DNA of 59,535 bases from Sphingobium sp. (GTDB lineage: Bacteria; Pseudomonadota; Alphaproteobacteria; Sphingomonadales; Sphingomonadaceae). A program made the translations under genes and the position numbers. Under the pieces are notes generated by a model. The model had not been told where the DNA came from. It saw only the letters and a program-made list of their open reading frames with translations, and searched no databases. Positions within the stretch are counted from its first letter, which is position 1, and every line of letters starts with the position of its first letter. The stretch is from assembly GCF_003248505.1 (NCBI RefSeq), contig NZ_QFOA01000014.1:1-59535 (forward strand), written 5' to 3'. Shown in pieces: positions 15,454 to 24,570 of the stretch.

Positions 15454-17445
15454 ATGTCCGCGACCAAAATCCTGTGGGGCCAGATCGCCGTCGTTTTCCT
15501 CATCGTGCTGCTCACCACCTGGGCGGCGACGCAATATGTCGCATGGAGTCTCGGCTTTCAGGCGCAGCTCGGCGCGCCCTGGTTTTACCTCTTCGGTCTG
15601 CCGATCTACTATCCGCCGGCGTTCTTCTGGTGGTGGTATTTCTACGACGCTTACGCGCCGGAGGTCTTCGCCAAGGGCGGGATGATCTCGGCGTCGGGCG
15701 GCTTCATCGCCATAGCCGTCGCCATCGGCATGTCGGTCTGGCGCGCCCGCGAAGCAAAAAGCGCAGCGACCTACGGCTCCGCCCGCTGGGCCGAAAAGGA
15801 CGAGGTGAAAGCCGCGGGCCTGCTCAGTCCCGACGGTGTCGTGCTCGGCCGCTATGATCGCGACTATCTCCGTCACGACGGCCCCGAGCATGTGCTTTGC
15901 TTCGCCCCGACCCGTTCGGGCAAGGGCGTCGGCCTAGTTGTGCCGTCCCTGTTGACCTGGCCGGGCTCGGCCATCGTCCACGACATCAAAGGGGAAAACT
16001 GGCAGCTCACCGCCGGTTTTCGCGCCCAGCATGGCCGCGTTCTGCTGTTCGACCCGACCAACCCCAAATCGTCGGCCTACAATCCGCTGCTCGAGGTGCG
16101 CCGCGGCGAATGGGAAGTCCGCGACGTCCAGAACATCGCCGACATCCTGGTCGATCCCGAAGGCTCGCTCGAAAAGCGGAACCATTGGGAGAAGACCAGT
16201 CATGCCCTGCTGGTCGGCGCCATCCTGCATGTCCTCTACGCCGAAGACGACAAGACATTGGCCGGCGTCGCCGCTTTCCTGTCCGATCCAAAGCGCCCGA
16301 TCGAGTCGACGCTTGCCGCAATGATGAAGACCAGCCACCTCGGCGAGGCAGGGCCGCACCCCGTCATCGCCAGCGCAGCGCGCGAGCTGCTCAACAAATC
16401 GGACAACGAACGCTCGGGCGTGCTCTCCACCGCCATGTCGTTTCTCGGCCTCTACCGCGATCCTGTCGTGGCCGAGGTGACGCGGCGCTGCGACTGGCGG
16501 ATCAGCGACATGGTGGGCGGCAAGCTCCCGACCACGCTCTACCTTGTCGTGCCGCCGTCCGACATCAACCGCACCAAGCCGCTGATACGCCTGATCCTCA
16601 ATCAGGTCGGCCGCCGTCTCACCGAGGATCTGCAAGCAAAGGCCGGGCGGCATCGCCTGCTGCTCATGCTCGACGAGTTTCCCGCCCTCGGCCGCCTCGA
16701 TTTCTTCGAGTCCGCGCTGGCTTTCATGGCGGGCTACGGCCTCAAGAGCTTTCTGATCGCGCAATCGCTGAACCAGATCGAGAAGGCCTACGGCCCGAAC
16801 AATTCGATCCTCGACAACTGCCATGTGCGCGTTTCCTTTGCGACGAACGACGAAAGGACCGCGAAGCGGGTCAGCGACGCGCTCGGAACCGCGACCGAGA
16901 TGAAGGCGATGAAGAACTACGCCGGGCATCGGCTCTCGCCCTGGCTCGGCCATTTGATGGTGTCGCGCTCGGAGACCGCGCGTCAGCTCCTGACACCAGG
17001 CGAAATCATGCAGCTCCCGCCGACCGACGAGATCGTCATGGTCGCCGGGACGCCGCCGATCCGGGCGAAGAAGGCGCGCTACTATGAAGATGCCCGCTTC
17101 AAGGAACGCATCATGTCACCGCCGGGGCTGGCGCGGCCTGCTGAAGGTCGGCCCGACGATTGGAGCAAGCTGCCGATCCCCGCGCGCCCGGACATGACCG
17201 AAAACGCTGCGCCAACGACGAGCGGTGACAACGAAGAGGATTCCACCGAGTCCGAACGTCGGCATCAGCCCGAACTCAACCGGGTGAACCCCATCGAAAA
17301 GAAGGCGCCGATCGACAATGAGTTTGAGATCGATTTGCCTGACGACACAGAGGACGACGCCGCGCGCAACCAGCGGCTGACCCGCGTCATGCGCGGCGTT
17401 GCCCGCCAGGTCTCGCTCGATCCCAATGACGGCATGGAGCTGTAG
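15454..17445 (+). CDS. traG: TraG/VirD4 coupling protein
   Basis: This 663-residue type IV coupling ATPase has two or three N-terminal membrane segments (residues 10-30, 43-62 and 78-93) and the Walker A motif APTRSGKG at 151-158. Its Walker B is LLLMLDEFPALGRL. It links the relaxase-DNA complex to the mating channel and pumps DNA with ATP. The acidic C-terminal tail (EIDLPDDTEDDAA) may contact substrates. AAAGGA stands before the ATG. It is followed after four bases by a CopG-like gene and then the trb operon. Confidence 0.95.
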   Translation: MSATKILWGQIAVVFLIVLLTTWAATQYVAWSLGFQAQLGAPWFYLFGLPIYYPPAFFWWWYFYDAYAPEVFAKGGMISASGGFIAIAVAIGMSVWRAREAKSAATYGSARWAEKDEVKAAGLLSPDGVVLGRYDRDYLRHDGPEHVLCFAPTRSGKGVGLVVPSLLTWPGSAIVHDIKGENWQLTAGFRAQHGRVLLFDPTNPKSSAYNPLLEVRRGEWEVRDVQNIADILVDPEGSLEKRNHWEKTSHALLVGAILHVLYAEDDKTLAGVAAFLSDPKRPIESTLAAMMKTSHLGEAGPHPVIASAARELLNKSDNERSGVLSTAMSFLGLYRDPVVAEVTRRCDWRISDMVGGKLPTTLYLVVPPSDINRTKPLIRLILNQVGRRLTEDLQAKAGRHRLLLMLDEFPALGRLDFFESALAFMAGYGLKSFLIAQSLNQIEKAYGPNNSILDNCHVRVSFATNDERTAKRVSDALGTATEMKAMKNYAGHRLSPWLGHLMVSRSETARQLLTPGEIMQLPPTDEIVMVAGTPPIRAKKARYYEDARFKERIMSPPGLARPAEGRPDDWSKLPIPARPDMTENAAPTTSGDNEEDSTESERRHQPELNRVNPIEKKAPIDNEFEIDLPDDTEDDAARNQRLTRVMRGVARQVSLDPNDGMEL

Positions 17446-17449
17446 CACC

Positions 17450-17899
17450 ATGCCCGGACGCAAGAAGAAGGTGCCGATTTCCGTCTATCTCGACCCCGAC
17501 ATCATGGCGACACTATCGGACTATGCAGGCCGACGCGAACAACCGCTCTCCCTGATCGCAGAGGCCGCCATCGCGTCCTTCCTGTCGCCGGACGACGCGG
17601 AGCGGCGTGAAGCCGTGGTCGCCAAACGCCTCGACCAGATCGATCGCCGTCTCAACCGCATGGAGCGCGACATCGGGATCTCCGTCGAGACCATGGCCGT
17701 ATTCATCCGGTTCTGGCTCAACACGACGCCGGCGCTCCCCGAGCCCGCAGCCCAGGCCGCGCGCGCCATGGTCGGGAAGCGCTACGAGGCGTTCATCGCG
17801 GCCCTTGGACGGCGCTTGGCCCAGGGACCGAAACTTCGGCAGGAGATCGTTGAAGATGTCGGCGAGTCGCCGCCGAACGCGACAGAGAGCGATCCATAG
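17450..17899 (+). CDS. CopG-like ribbon-helix-helix protein linked to traG
   Basis: This 149-residue protein begins with a basic stretch and a ribbon-helix-helix (RKKKVPISVYLDPDIMATLS, then LIAEAAIASFL). A helical, probably coiled-coil middle (KRLDQIDRRLNRMERDI) and a C-terminal region follow. Proteins of this sort regularly sit between traG and trbB in Tn4371- and ICEMlSym-like elements. Regulation of the trb operon or a part in the relaxosome is likely from its position, but neither is shown by the sequence. Confidence 0.75.
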   Translation: MPGRKKKVPISVYLDPDIMATLSDYAGRREQPLSLIAEAAIASFLSPDDAERREAVVAKRLDQIDRRLNRMERDIGISVETMAVFIRFWLNTTPALPEPAAQAARAMVGKRYEAFIAALGRRLAQGPKLRQEIVEDVGESPPNATESDP

Positions 17900-18017
17900 G
17901 CGTCAGCGCGCGTGGATCAATAGCATCGCCCGACCGCCGTTCTCCTGTATTTGCACGCCACGCTGCTACGACGGTCGATACTTGTTGAATCGGCTCAATT
18001 CGCGGCTCTTTTAATCA

Positions 18018-18066
18018 CCCCGATCCGGGGATCATCTGTTTTGCCCCGTCAGGAAGCGGGGCAAAA
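18018..18066 (+). promoter_or_regulatory. Leader hairpin presenting the trbB ribosome binding site in its loop
   Basis: TTTTGCCCCG (18039-18048) pairs perfectly with 18057-18066, and the eight-base loop contains AGGAAG, the only Shine-Dalgarno sequence before the trbB ATG at 18067. A smaller CCCC...GGGG stem (18018-18030) lies just upstream; its arms could pair alternatively with those of the main stem. This arrangement could control entry of ribosomes into the whole trb operon. Confidence 0.6.
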
Positions 18067-19050
18067 ATGACCAATATCAGCCAGAAGCCGGAGGCGTTCG
18101 CGCGCGGTGCGCGCATGCTTCGCACCGCGCTCGGCTCGACCATCACCCATCTTCTCGAAGACCCGGCCGTCGTCGAAATCATGCTGAACCCGGACGGCCG
18201 TCTCTGGGTAGATCGCCTCTCCGAAGGGCTGGCCGATACGGGTGAGACGCTGTCGCCCGCCGATGGCGAACGCATTGTGCGGCTGGTCGCTCACCATGTC
18301 GGTGTTGAGGTGCATCCACGCAGCCCGCGAGTCTCCGCCGAGCTTCCTGAGACGGGAGAGCGGTTCGAGGGCTTGCTGCCGCCAGTTGTCGCCGCACCGG
18401 CCTTCGCCATCCGCAAGCCCGCCGTCGCAATCTTCACGCTCGACGATTACGTGGCCGCCGGCATCATGGTCGCCGACCAGGCCGCGACGCTACGCGCTGC
18501 GGTGATGGCGCGCGCCAATATCCTTGTCGCGGGCGGCACCTCCACCGGCAAAACCACGCTGACCAATGCGCTTCTGGCCGAGGTCGCCAAGACGGCGGAT
18601 CGCGTCGTCATCATCGAGGACACCCGCGAGCTTCAGTGCGCCGCGCCCAATCTTGTCGCCATGCGGACCAAGGATGGGGTGGCGACGCTCTCGGAGCTGG
18701 TCCGCTCTTCGCTACGCCTGCGCCCCGATCGCATTCCGATCGGCGAGGTGCGCGGTTCCGAGGCTCTCGATCTCCTGAAAGCATGGGGAACCGGCCACCC
18801 CGGCGGCATCGGCACGATCCACGCCGGGAGCGGCATCGGCGCGCTGCGCCGCCTTGAGCAACTCATCCAGGAGGCCGTCGTCACGGTCCCGCGCGCCCTG
18901 ATCGCAGAGACCATCGATCTTGTTGCCGTCCTCTCCGGCCGCGGCTCCGCGCGCCGGCTCGCCGAACTCGCCCGTGTCGAAGGGCTCGGCCCGGACGGCG
19001 ACTACGCCATCACCCCCGCAACCCTTGACCGCACAGGAGCCCCAACATGA
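18067..19050 (+). CDS. trbB: TrbB, VirB11-type ATPase
   Basis: This 327-residue secretion ATPase has the P-loop GGTSTGKT at residues 156-163, an Asp box (VIIEDTREL), the region MRTKDGVATLSELVRSSLR and the His-box motif HPGGIGTIHAG. It works at the inner membrane as a hexamer, powering pilus assembly and substrate switching of the trb-type IV secretion system. It is the first gene of the trb operon and its translation probably depends on the hairpin before it. The end overlaps trbC. Confidence 0.95.
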   Translation: MTNISQKPEAFARGARMLRTALGSTITHLLEDPAVVEIMLNPDGRLWVDRLSEGLADTGETLSPADGERIVRLVAHHVGVEVHPRSPRVSAELPETGERFEGLLPPVVAAPAFAIRKPAVAIFTLDDYVAAGIMVADQAATLRAAVMARANILVAGGTSTGKTTLTNALLAEVAKTADRVVIIEDTRELQCAAPNLVAMRTKDGVATLSELVRSSLRLRPDRIPIGEVRGSEALDLLKAWGTGHPGGIGTIHAGSGIGALRRLEQLIQEAVVTVPRALIAETIDLVAVLSGRGSARRLAELARVEGLGPDGDYAITPATLDRTGAPT

Positions 19051-19379
19051 TCCGCACCACGATGCGCGTTCGCCGCTATGCCGCGACGGCCGCCGCCTTC
19101 ACCTACATCAACCTCGTCCTCGTTCCCGCCGCCCATGCCTCCGGCTCGTCCATGCCGTGGGAAGCACCGCTCCAGAAAATTCTCGAATCCATCGAAGGGC
19201 CGGTCGCCAAGATCGTCGCCGTCATCATCATTATCGCCACTGGCCTGGCGCTGGCGTTCGGTGACACGTCCGGCGGCTTCCGGAAGCTGATCCAGATCGT
19301 CTTCGGCCTCAGCATCGCGTTTGCGGCGTCGAGCTTCTTCCTGTCGTTCTTCTCATTCGGCGGCGGGGCGCTCGTCTGA
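19047..19379 (+). CDS. trbC: TrbC, pilin (VirB2-like)
   Basis: This 110-residue prepilin has an N-terminal signal region ending at VPAAHAS. The mature part holds two hydrophobic helices (IVAVIIIIATGLALAFG, then IVFGLSIAFAASSFFLSFF) joined by a short polar loop (DTSGGFRKLI), the VirB2/TrbC layout. In IncP systems it is processed and circularised by TraF, a probable homologue of which is encoded at 11700. It is coupled to trbB and trbD by overlapping start and stop codons. Confidence 0.92.
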   Translation: MIRTTMRVRRYAATAAAFTYINLVLVPAAHASGSSMPWEAPLQKILESIEGPVAKIVAVIIIIATGLALAFGDTSGGFRKLIQIVFGLSIAFAASSFFLSFFSFGGGALV

Positions 19380-19660
19380 TGGCGGCGGCGTTCGAACAAC
19401 TCGACGCGGTGCCGGGTTTCACCGTCCCGGTTCACCGGGCGCTGACCGAGCACATTCTGCTCGGCGGCGCACCGCGCGCGCTCGCCATCCTGAACGGCAC
19501 GCTGGCCGGAGCCGTGGGCCTCGGCCTGCGCCTCTGGCTCGTGGGTCTGCTGATCTGGGTCGTTGGCCATATCGCGGCCGTGTGGGCTGCAAAGCGCGAT
19601 CCGCTCTTCGTCGAGGTCGGCCGCCGCCACCTGCGCATCCCCGCTCATCTGTCCGTCTGA
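19379..19660 (+). CDS. trbD: TrbD (VirB3-like)
   Basis: This 93-residue inner-membrane protein begins with the conserved soluble part FEQLDAVPGFTVPVHRALTE. One or two membrane segments follow (residues 38-65: AGAVGLGLRLWLVGLLIWVVG), then the ending AKRDPLFVEVGRRHLR typical of VirB3/TrbD. It helps anchor TrbE at the membrane base of the channel. The start overlaps the trbC stop (TGATG), and trbE begins 14 bases later. Confidence 0.92.
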   Translation: MAAAFEQLDAVPGFTVPVHRALTEHILLGGAPRALAILNGTLAGAVGLGLRLWLVGLLIWVVGHIAAVWAAKRDPLFVEVGRRHLRIPAHLSV

Positions 19661-19674
19661 GGAGGCGCATCGCC

Positions 19675-22125
19675 ATGATGAATCTTGCCGAATATCGCCG
19701 CACCGCAACCCGCCTCGCTGACTATCTGCCCTGGGTCGCGCTCGTCGCCGAGGGCGTCGTGCTTAACAAGGATGGCAGCTTTCAGCGCACGGCCCGTTTC
19801 CGCGGCCCTGATCTGGACTCCGCGGTCGCTGCCGAACTGGTCGCCGTCGCCGGGCGGCTCAACAACGCTTTCCGCCGTCTCGGATCGGGTTGGGCCATCT
19901 TCGTCGAGGCGCAGCGGCACGAGGCGTCGATCTATCCGGCAGACCTGTTTCCCGACGCAGCCGCAGCGCTCCTCGATGCCGAGCGCAAAGCCGATTTCGA
20001 GGAAGCCGGCGCGCATTACGTCTCCGGCTACTATCTCACCATCACCTATCTGCCGCCGGCCGAGGACGCCGCGCGCACCGAAGCCTGGCTCTATGAGGGC
20101 CGCGAACGCGCTGGCATCGATCCGAAGGAAATCCTGAACACCTTTGTCGACCGCACCGATCGCGTGCTGGCGCTGCTCGACGGCTTTATGCCGGAATGCC
20201 AGTGGCTCGATAGCAACGAGACGCTGACCTATCTCCATTCGACCGTCTCGACCAAACGGCACCGCGTCCGTGTGCCCGAAACGCCGGTCTATCTCGACGC
20301 GCTGCTCGCCGACCAACCGCTCACCGGCGGCCTGGAGCCGCGTCTCGGAACGGCGCATCTGCGCGTTCTCACCATTGTCGGTTTCCCAACCGCGACCACA
20401 CCCGGCATCCTCGACGATCTCAATCGGCTCGCCTTCCCCTATCGCTGGTCGACGCGCGCCATCCTGCTCGACAAGACCGACGCGACCAAGCTGCTGACCA
20501 AAATCCGCCGCCAATGGTTCGCGAAGCGCAAAAGCATCGCCGCGATCCTGAAAGAGGTGCTGACCAACGAGGCGTCCGCGCTGGTCGATACCGACGCCTC
20601 GAACAAGGCGGCGGACGCCGATCTCGCCCTTCAGGAACTCGGCGCTGACTACGCCGGCCAATCCTATGTCACCGCGACGATCGCGGTATGGGACAACGAT
20701 CCCCGAATTGCCGACGAGAAGCTTCGCCTCGCCGAGAAAGTCATCCAGGGCCGCGACTTCACGGCCATGACTGAAACGATCAATGCCGTCGATGCCTGGC
20801 TGGGCTCATTGCCGGGACATGTTTACGCCAACGTGCGCCAGCCCCCGATCTCCACGCTGAATCTCGCCCACATGATCCCGCTCTCGGCGGTGTGGGCGGG
20901 GCCGGAACGGGACGAGCATTTCGGAGCGCCCCCCTTGCTGTTCGGCAAGACCGAGGGCTCGACCCCGTTTCGGTTTTCTCTCCATGTCGGCGATGTCGGT
21001 CACACGCTCGTCGTCGGCCCGACCGGCGCCGGCAAATCGGTGCTCCTCGCCGTCATGGCCTTGCAGTTCCGGCGCTACGCCGGTGCCCAGATCTTCGCCT
21101 TCGACTTCGGCGGTTCGATCCGCGCCGCCGCGCTCGCCATGGGCGGTGATTGGCACGATCTCGGCGGCGATCTCACCGAGGGCGTGGACTCCTCGGTCGC
21201 GCTCCAACCGCTCGCGCGCATTCACGACACGCCCGAACGCGCCTGGGCGGCCGACTGGATCGTCGCCATCCTGATCCGCGAAGGCATCGCGATCACTCCC
21301 GAGGTGAAGGAGCACCTTTGGTCGGCGCTGACCTCGCTGGCATCGGCGCCGGTCGAGGAACGCACGATCACCGGCCTCACGGTGTTGCTCCAATCGAACG
21401 ACCTGAAGCAGGCGCTGCGACCGTATTGCGTGGGCGGCCCCTATGGGCGGCTACTCGACGCCGAGGCCGAACATCTCGGCTCGGCATCGGTGCAGGCGTT
21501 CGAGATCGAGGGACTGGTCGGGACTGGCGCGGCACCCGCCGTCCTCGCCTATCTCTTCCATCGCATCGGCGACCGTCTCGACGGCTCGCCGACGCTGCTC
21601 ATCATCGACGAGGGCTGGCTCGCACTCGATGACGATGCCTTTTCCGGGCAATTGCGCGAATGGCTGAAGACGCTGCGCAAGAAAAACGCCAGCGTCATCT
21701 TCGCCACGCAGTCGCTGTCCGACATCGACAACAGCAACATCGCCCCGGCCATCATCGAGAGCTGCCCGACAAGGCTGCTCCTGCCGAACGAACGCGCGAT
21801 CGAGCCGCAGATCACGGAGATCTATCGGCGCTTCGGTCTCAACGACCGCCAGATCGAAATCCTCGCGCGGGCCACGCCCAAGCGCGACTATTACTGCCAG
21901 TCGCGGCGCGGCAATCGCCTGTTCGAGCTGGGTCTTTCCGAAGTCGGCCTCGCGCTCGCCGCCACCTCCTCCAAGACCGACCAGTCCGAGATCGCGCGCA
22001 CAGTCGCCGAGCATGGCCGCGAGGGCTTTCTCGCCGCCTGGCTGCGCCTGCGCGGCGCCGAGTGGGCCGCAGACCTCATCCCTGACCTCACGAACCTCAC
22101 CCCTCAGCAGTCCGAGAAGGAGTAA
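19675..22125 (+). CDS. trbE: TrbE, VirB4-type ATPase
   Basis: This 816-residue ATPase is the largest and most conserved part of the channel. Its N-terminal domain starts MMNLAEYRRTATRLADYLPW; the Walker A motif GPTGAGKS is at 448-455 and Walker B is LLIIDEGWLALDDD. It energises pilus biogenesis and substrate passage. GGAGG precedes the ATG at 19675; an in-frame extension upstream overlaps trbD and is not coding. Its stop overlaps trbJ (TAATG). Confidence 0.96.
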   Translation: MMNLAEYRRTATRLADYLPWVALVAEGVVLNKDGSFQRTARFRGPDLDSAVAAELVAVAGRLNNAFRRLGSGWAIFVEAQRHEASIYPADLFPDAAAALLDAERKADFEEAGAHYVSGYYLTITYLPPAEDAARTEAWLYEGRERAGIDPKEILNTFVDRTDRVLALLDGFMPECQWLDSNETLTYLHSTVSTKRHRVRVPETPVYLDALLADQPLTGGLEPRLGTAHLRVLTIVGFPTATTPGILDDLNRLAFPYRWSTRAILLDKTDATKLLTKIRRQWFAKRKSIAAILKEVLTNEASALVDTDASNKAADADLALQELGADYAGQSYVTATIAVWDNDPRIADEKLRLAEKVIQGRDFTAMTETINAVDAWLGSLPGHVYANVRQPPISTLNLAHMIPLSAVWAGPERDEHFGAPPLLFGKTEGSTPFRFSLHVGDVGHTLVVGPTGAGKSVLLAVMALQFRRYAGAQIFAFDFGGSIRAAALAMGGDWHDLGGDLTEGVDSSVALQPLARIHDTPERAWAADWIVAILIREGIAITPEVKEHLWSALTSLASAPVEERTITGLTVLLQSNDLKQALRPYCVGGPYGRLLDAEAEHLGSASVQAFEIEGLVGTGAAPAVLAYLFHRIGDRLDGSPTLLIIDEGWLALDDDAFSGQLREWLKTLRKKNASVIFATQSLSDIDNSNIAPAIIESCPTRLLLPNERAIEPQITEIYRRFGLNDRQIEILARATPKRDYYCQSRRGNRLFELGLSEVGLALAATSSKTDQSEIARTVAEHGREGFLAAWLRLRGAEWAADLIPDLTNLTPQQSEKE

Positions 22126-22910
22126 TGACCATGAATACGCTTCGTTCACGCCCGCGCGCGATGTCGCTCGCGGCCTTCATCCTGGCGATACCGCTCGCCG
22201 CATCGCCGGTGCTGACCGCGCCAGCGCACGCGCAATTCGGCTTCGGCGGTATCGTCTATGACCCTACCAACTACGCCCAGAACGTCCTGACGGCGGCGCG
22301 GTCCCTCGAGCAGATCAACAACCAGATCCGCTCGCTTCAGAACGAGGCGCAGAGCCTCATCAACCAGGCCAAGAATCTGGCGAACCTGCCGTACTCGGCG
22401 CTCCAGCAGATTCAACAGAACGTCCAGCGCACCCAGCAGCTCCTCGGCCAGGCGCAGAACATCGCCTTCGACGTCCAGAACGTCGATCGGATGTTCCAGC
22501 AGCAATATGGCAGCGTCTCACTGTCGTCGTCGGACGCCAAGCTCATCACCGACGCTCGCTCGCGCTGGCAGAACACCGTCGGCGGCTTGCAGGACGCCAT
22601 GCGCATTCAGGCCGGTGTCGTCGGCAATATCGACAGCAATCGCACGCAGATGTCGAACCTCGTCAGCCAGAGTCAAGGCTCGCAGGGTGCGTTGCAGGCG
22701 ACACAGGCCGGCAATCAGCTTCTCGCGCTGCAATCGCAGCAGCTCTCCGACCTGATTGCGCTGATCTCCGCCAACGGCCGGGCCACGGCGCTGACTGACG
22801 CGGAGCGCGCGGCGGCGGCTGATCAAGGCCGGGAGCAGCGCCGCCGCTTCCTCACGCCGGGCGCGGGCTATCAGCCCGGCAACGCGCAGATGTTCGGCAA
22901 CGGCAACTGA
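22125..22910 (+). CDS. trbJ: TrbJ (VirB5-like)
   Basis: This 261-residue exported protein has a signal peptide (AAFILAIPLAASPVLTAPAHA) followed by the conserved start FGFGGIVYDPTNYAQNVLTA. A long glutamine- and asparagine-rich helical region (LEQINNQIRSLQNEAQSLIN) follows, typical of TrbJ/VirB5 minor pilus proteins. It is thought to sit at the pilus tip or periplasmic part and, in IncP plasmids, belongs to the entry-exclusion region with TrbK. An alternative start is the ATG at 22131. Confidence 0.92.
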   Translation: MTMNTLRSRPRAMSLAAFILAIPLAASPVLTAPAHAQFGFGGIVYDPTNYAQNVLTAARSLEQINNQIRSLQNEAQSLINQAKNLANLPYSALQQIQQNVQRTQQLLGQAQNIAFDVQNVDRMFQQQYGSVSLSSSDAKLITDARSRWQNTVGGLQDAMRIQAGVVGNIDSNRTQMSNLVSQSQGSQGALQATQAGNQLLALQSQQLSDLIALISANGRATALTDAERAAAADQGREQRRRFLTPGAGYQPGNAQMFGNGN

Positions 22911-22920
22911 GGTCGCGGCC

Positions 22921-23205
22921 ATGGACGGCAAGATGCTGGCCCGGCTGGGCGCCATCGTTTTCGTATCGTTCGCCATCACGGCGACGGCGATCGAGATGGC
23001 CCGGAAGGACGCGGCCCCTGAAACGGAGCGCGTCCACGCTGTCGAACCCAAGCGCGATGCGCTCCGCGAAGGGCAGCGCCGGTGCCAGCAGCTTGGCCAG
23101 GCAGCGGCGAGCGATACCGACTGCATGCGTATCTGGGCCGAGAGCCGCGATCGCTTCCTCGGCCGCCCCCCGGCGCCTGCCGTCCCGACAACAGAAGGAC
23201 GGTGA
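22921..23205 (+). CDS. trbK: TrbK-like entry-exclusion candidate
   Basis: This 94-residue protein lies between trbJ and trbL, the place of trbK. It has an N-terminal hydrophobic segment (LGAIVFVSFAITATAIEMA) and a small cysteine pair in GQRRCQQLGQAAASDTDCMR, the pattern of the alternative TrbK type of alphaproteobacterial ICEs rather than the lipoprotein TrbK of RP4. Entry exclusion is the expected role. It would block uptake of a second copy of the same element. Confidence 0.8.
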   Translation: MDGKMLARLGAIVFVSFAITATAIEMARKDAAPETERVHAVEPKRDALREGQRRCQQLGQAAASDTDCMRIWAESRDRFLGRPPAPAVPTTEGR

Positions 23206-23208
23206 ACC

Positions 23209-24570
23209 ATGGGCGGCGCAGGTGTCATCGACAATTTCCTCGGGGTCTTCACCTCCTACATCAACAGCGGGTTCGGAGTGCTCGGCGGCGAGGTCGCGTT
23301 CATCGCCACAACGCTGATCGTCATCGATGTGACGCTTGCCGCCCTGTTCTGGAGCTGGGGCGCGGAAGACGACATCATCGCCCGGCTGGTGAAAAAGACG
23401 CTCTTCGTCGGCGTCTTCGCCTATCTCATCGGCAACTGGAACAACCTCGCCAAGATCGTCTTCGACTCGTTCGCGGGCCTCGGCCTCAAGGCTTCCGGCA
23501 CCAGCTTCACCGCGCAGGATCTGATGCGACCCGGCAAGGTCGCGCAGACCGGGCTCGACGCCGCGCGCCCCTTGCTCGAATCCATCTCCGACCTGATGGG
23601 CTGGATCGCGTTCTTCGAGAACTTCATCCAGATCGCCTGCCTGCTGTTCGCCTGGGCGCTGGTGCTGCTCGCCTTCTTCATCCTCGCGATCCAGCTCTTC
23701 GTTACCCTGATCGAATTCAAGTTGACGACGCTGGCGGGCTTCGTCCTCATCCCGTTCGGCCTGTTCGGCAAGACCGCCTTCATGGCCGAGCGCGTGCTGG
23801 GCAATGTCGTCTCATCCGGCATCAAGGTGCTGGTGCTCGCCGTCATCATCGGCATCGGCTCAACGCTGTTCAGCCAGTTTACGGCCGGCTTCGGCGGCGC
23901 AACGCCCACAATCGACGACGCCATGGCGATTGTTCTTGCCGCGCTATCGCTGCTCGGGCTCGGCATCTTCGGCCCCGGCATTGCTGCCGGCCTGGTCAGC
24001 GGCGGACCACAACTCGGCGCCGGTGCGGCGGTTGGCACCGGGCTTGCCGTCGGCGGTGCCGGGCTCGCAGCTGGTGGCGCGGCAGGCCTTGCCCTGAAGG
24101 GAGGAGCGGCTGCGATGTCTGGCGGCGCTGCCGCCGTGCGGGGCGGTGCGGCAGCGGCAGGCGGAGCCGCCGCGGCCTACAGTGTCGGCTCGCTCGGCCA
24201 GTCCGGCGCAGCCGGTGTCGCCTCTGGTCTCGGCGGTGTCGCCCGCGCGGCCGGCGCGGCCACTGTGTCACCCCTGAAACGCGCGACGTCGCGCGCCGCC
24301 GAAGGCGTCAAGTCCAGCTTCTCCGAAGGTGCGAAGGCAGGCTTCGGCGCAACGGGCGGCTCCTCGACCATGGGCACGATACCCGGCTCAGGCTCCACAG
24401 GCGAAGCCGGCGCCGCAGCGCCCCGCGACGGTCCGCCCGACTGGGCCAAGCGCATGAAGCGCCATCAGTCCCTCAGCCACGGAGCCACCCTCGCAGCGCA
24501 CGCCGTCAAATCCGGCGACAGCCACGGCGGCGGCTCTTCCGTCAACCTCTCCGAAAGTAACCGCTCATGA
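23209..24570 (+). CDS. trbL: TrbL (VirB6-like channel protein)
   Basis: This 453-residue inner-membrane protein has five to six hydrophobic segments in its first 270 residues (for example VAFIATTLIVIDVTLAALFW and LLFAWALVLLAFFILAIQLF). A glycine- and alanine-rich low-complexity stretch and a polar cytoplasmic tail follow. This is the TrbL/VirB6 layout. It forms part of the translocation path through the inner membrane. It overlaps trbF by four bases. Confidence 0.93.
   Translation: MGGAGVIDNFLGVFTSYINSGFGVLGGEVAFIATTLIVIDVTLAALFWSWGAEDDIIARLVKKTLFVGVFAYLIGNWNNLAKIVFDSFAGLGLKASGTSFTAQDLMRPGKVAQTGLDAARPLLESISDLMGWIAFFENFIQIACLLFAWALVLLAFFILAIQLFVTLIEFKLTTLAGFVLIPFGLFGKTAFMAERVLGNVVSSGIKVLVLAVIIGIGSTLFSQFTAGFGGATPTIDDAMAIVLAALSLLGLGIFGPGIAAGLVSGGPQLGAGAAVGTGLAVGGAGLAAGGAAGLALKGGAAAMSGGAAAVRGGAAAAGGAAAAYSVGSLGQSGAAGVASGLGGVARAAGAATVSPLKRATSRAAEGVKSSFSEGAKAGFGATGGSSTMGTIPGSGSTGEAGAAAPRDGPPDWAKRMKRHQSLSHGATLAAHAVKSGDSHGGGSSVNLSESNRS

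Noticed and set aside
19321..19674. N-terminal extension of TrbE
   Set aside because: It overlaps trbC and trbD in another frame. GGAGG just before 19675 and family length support the shorter protein.
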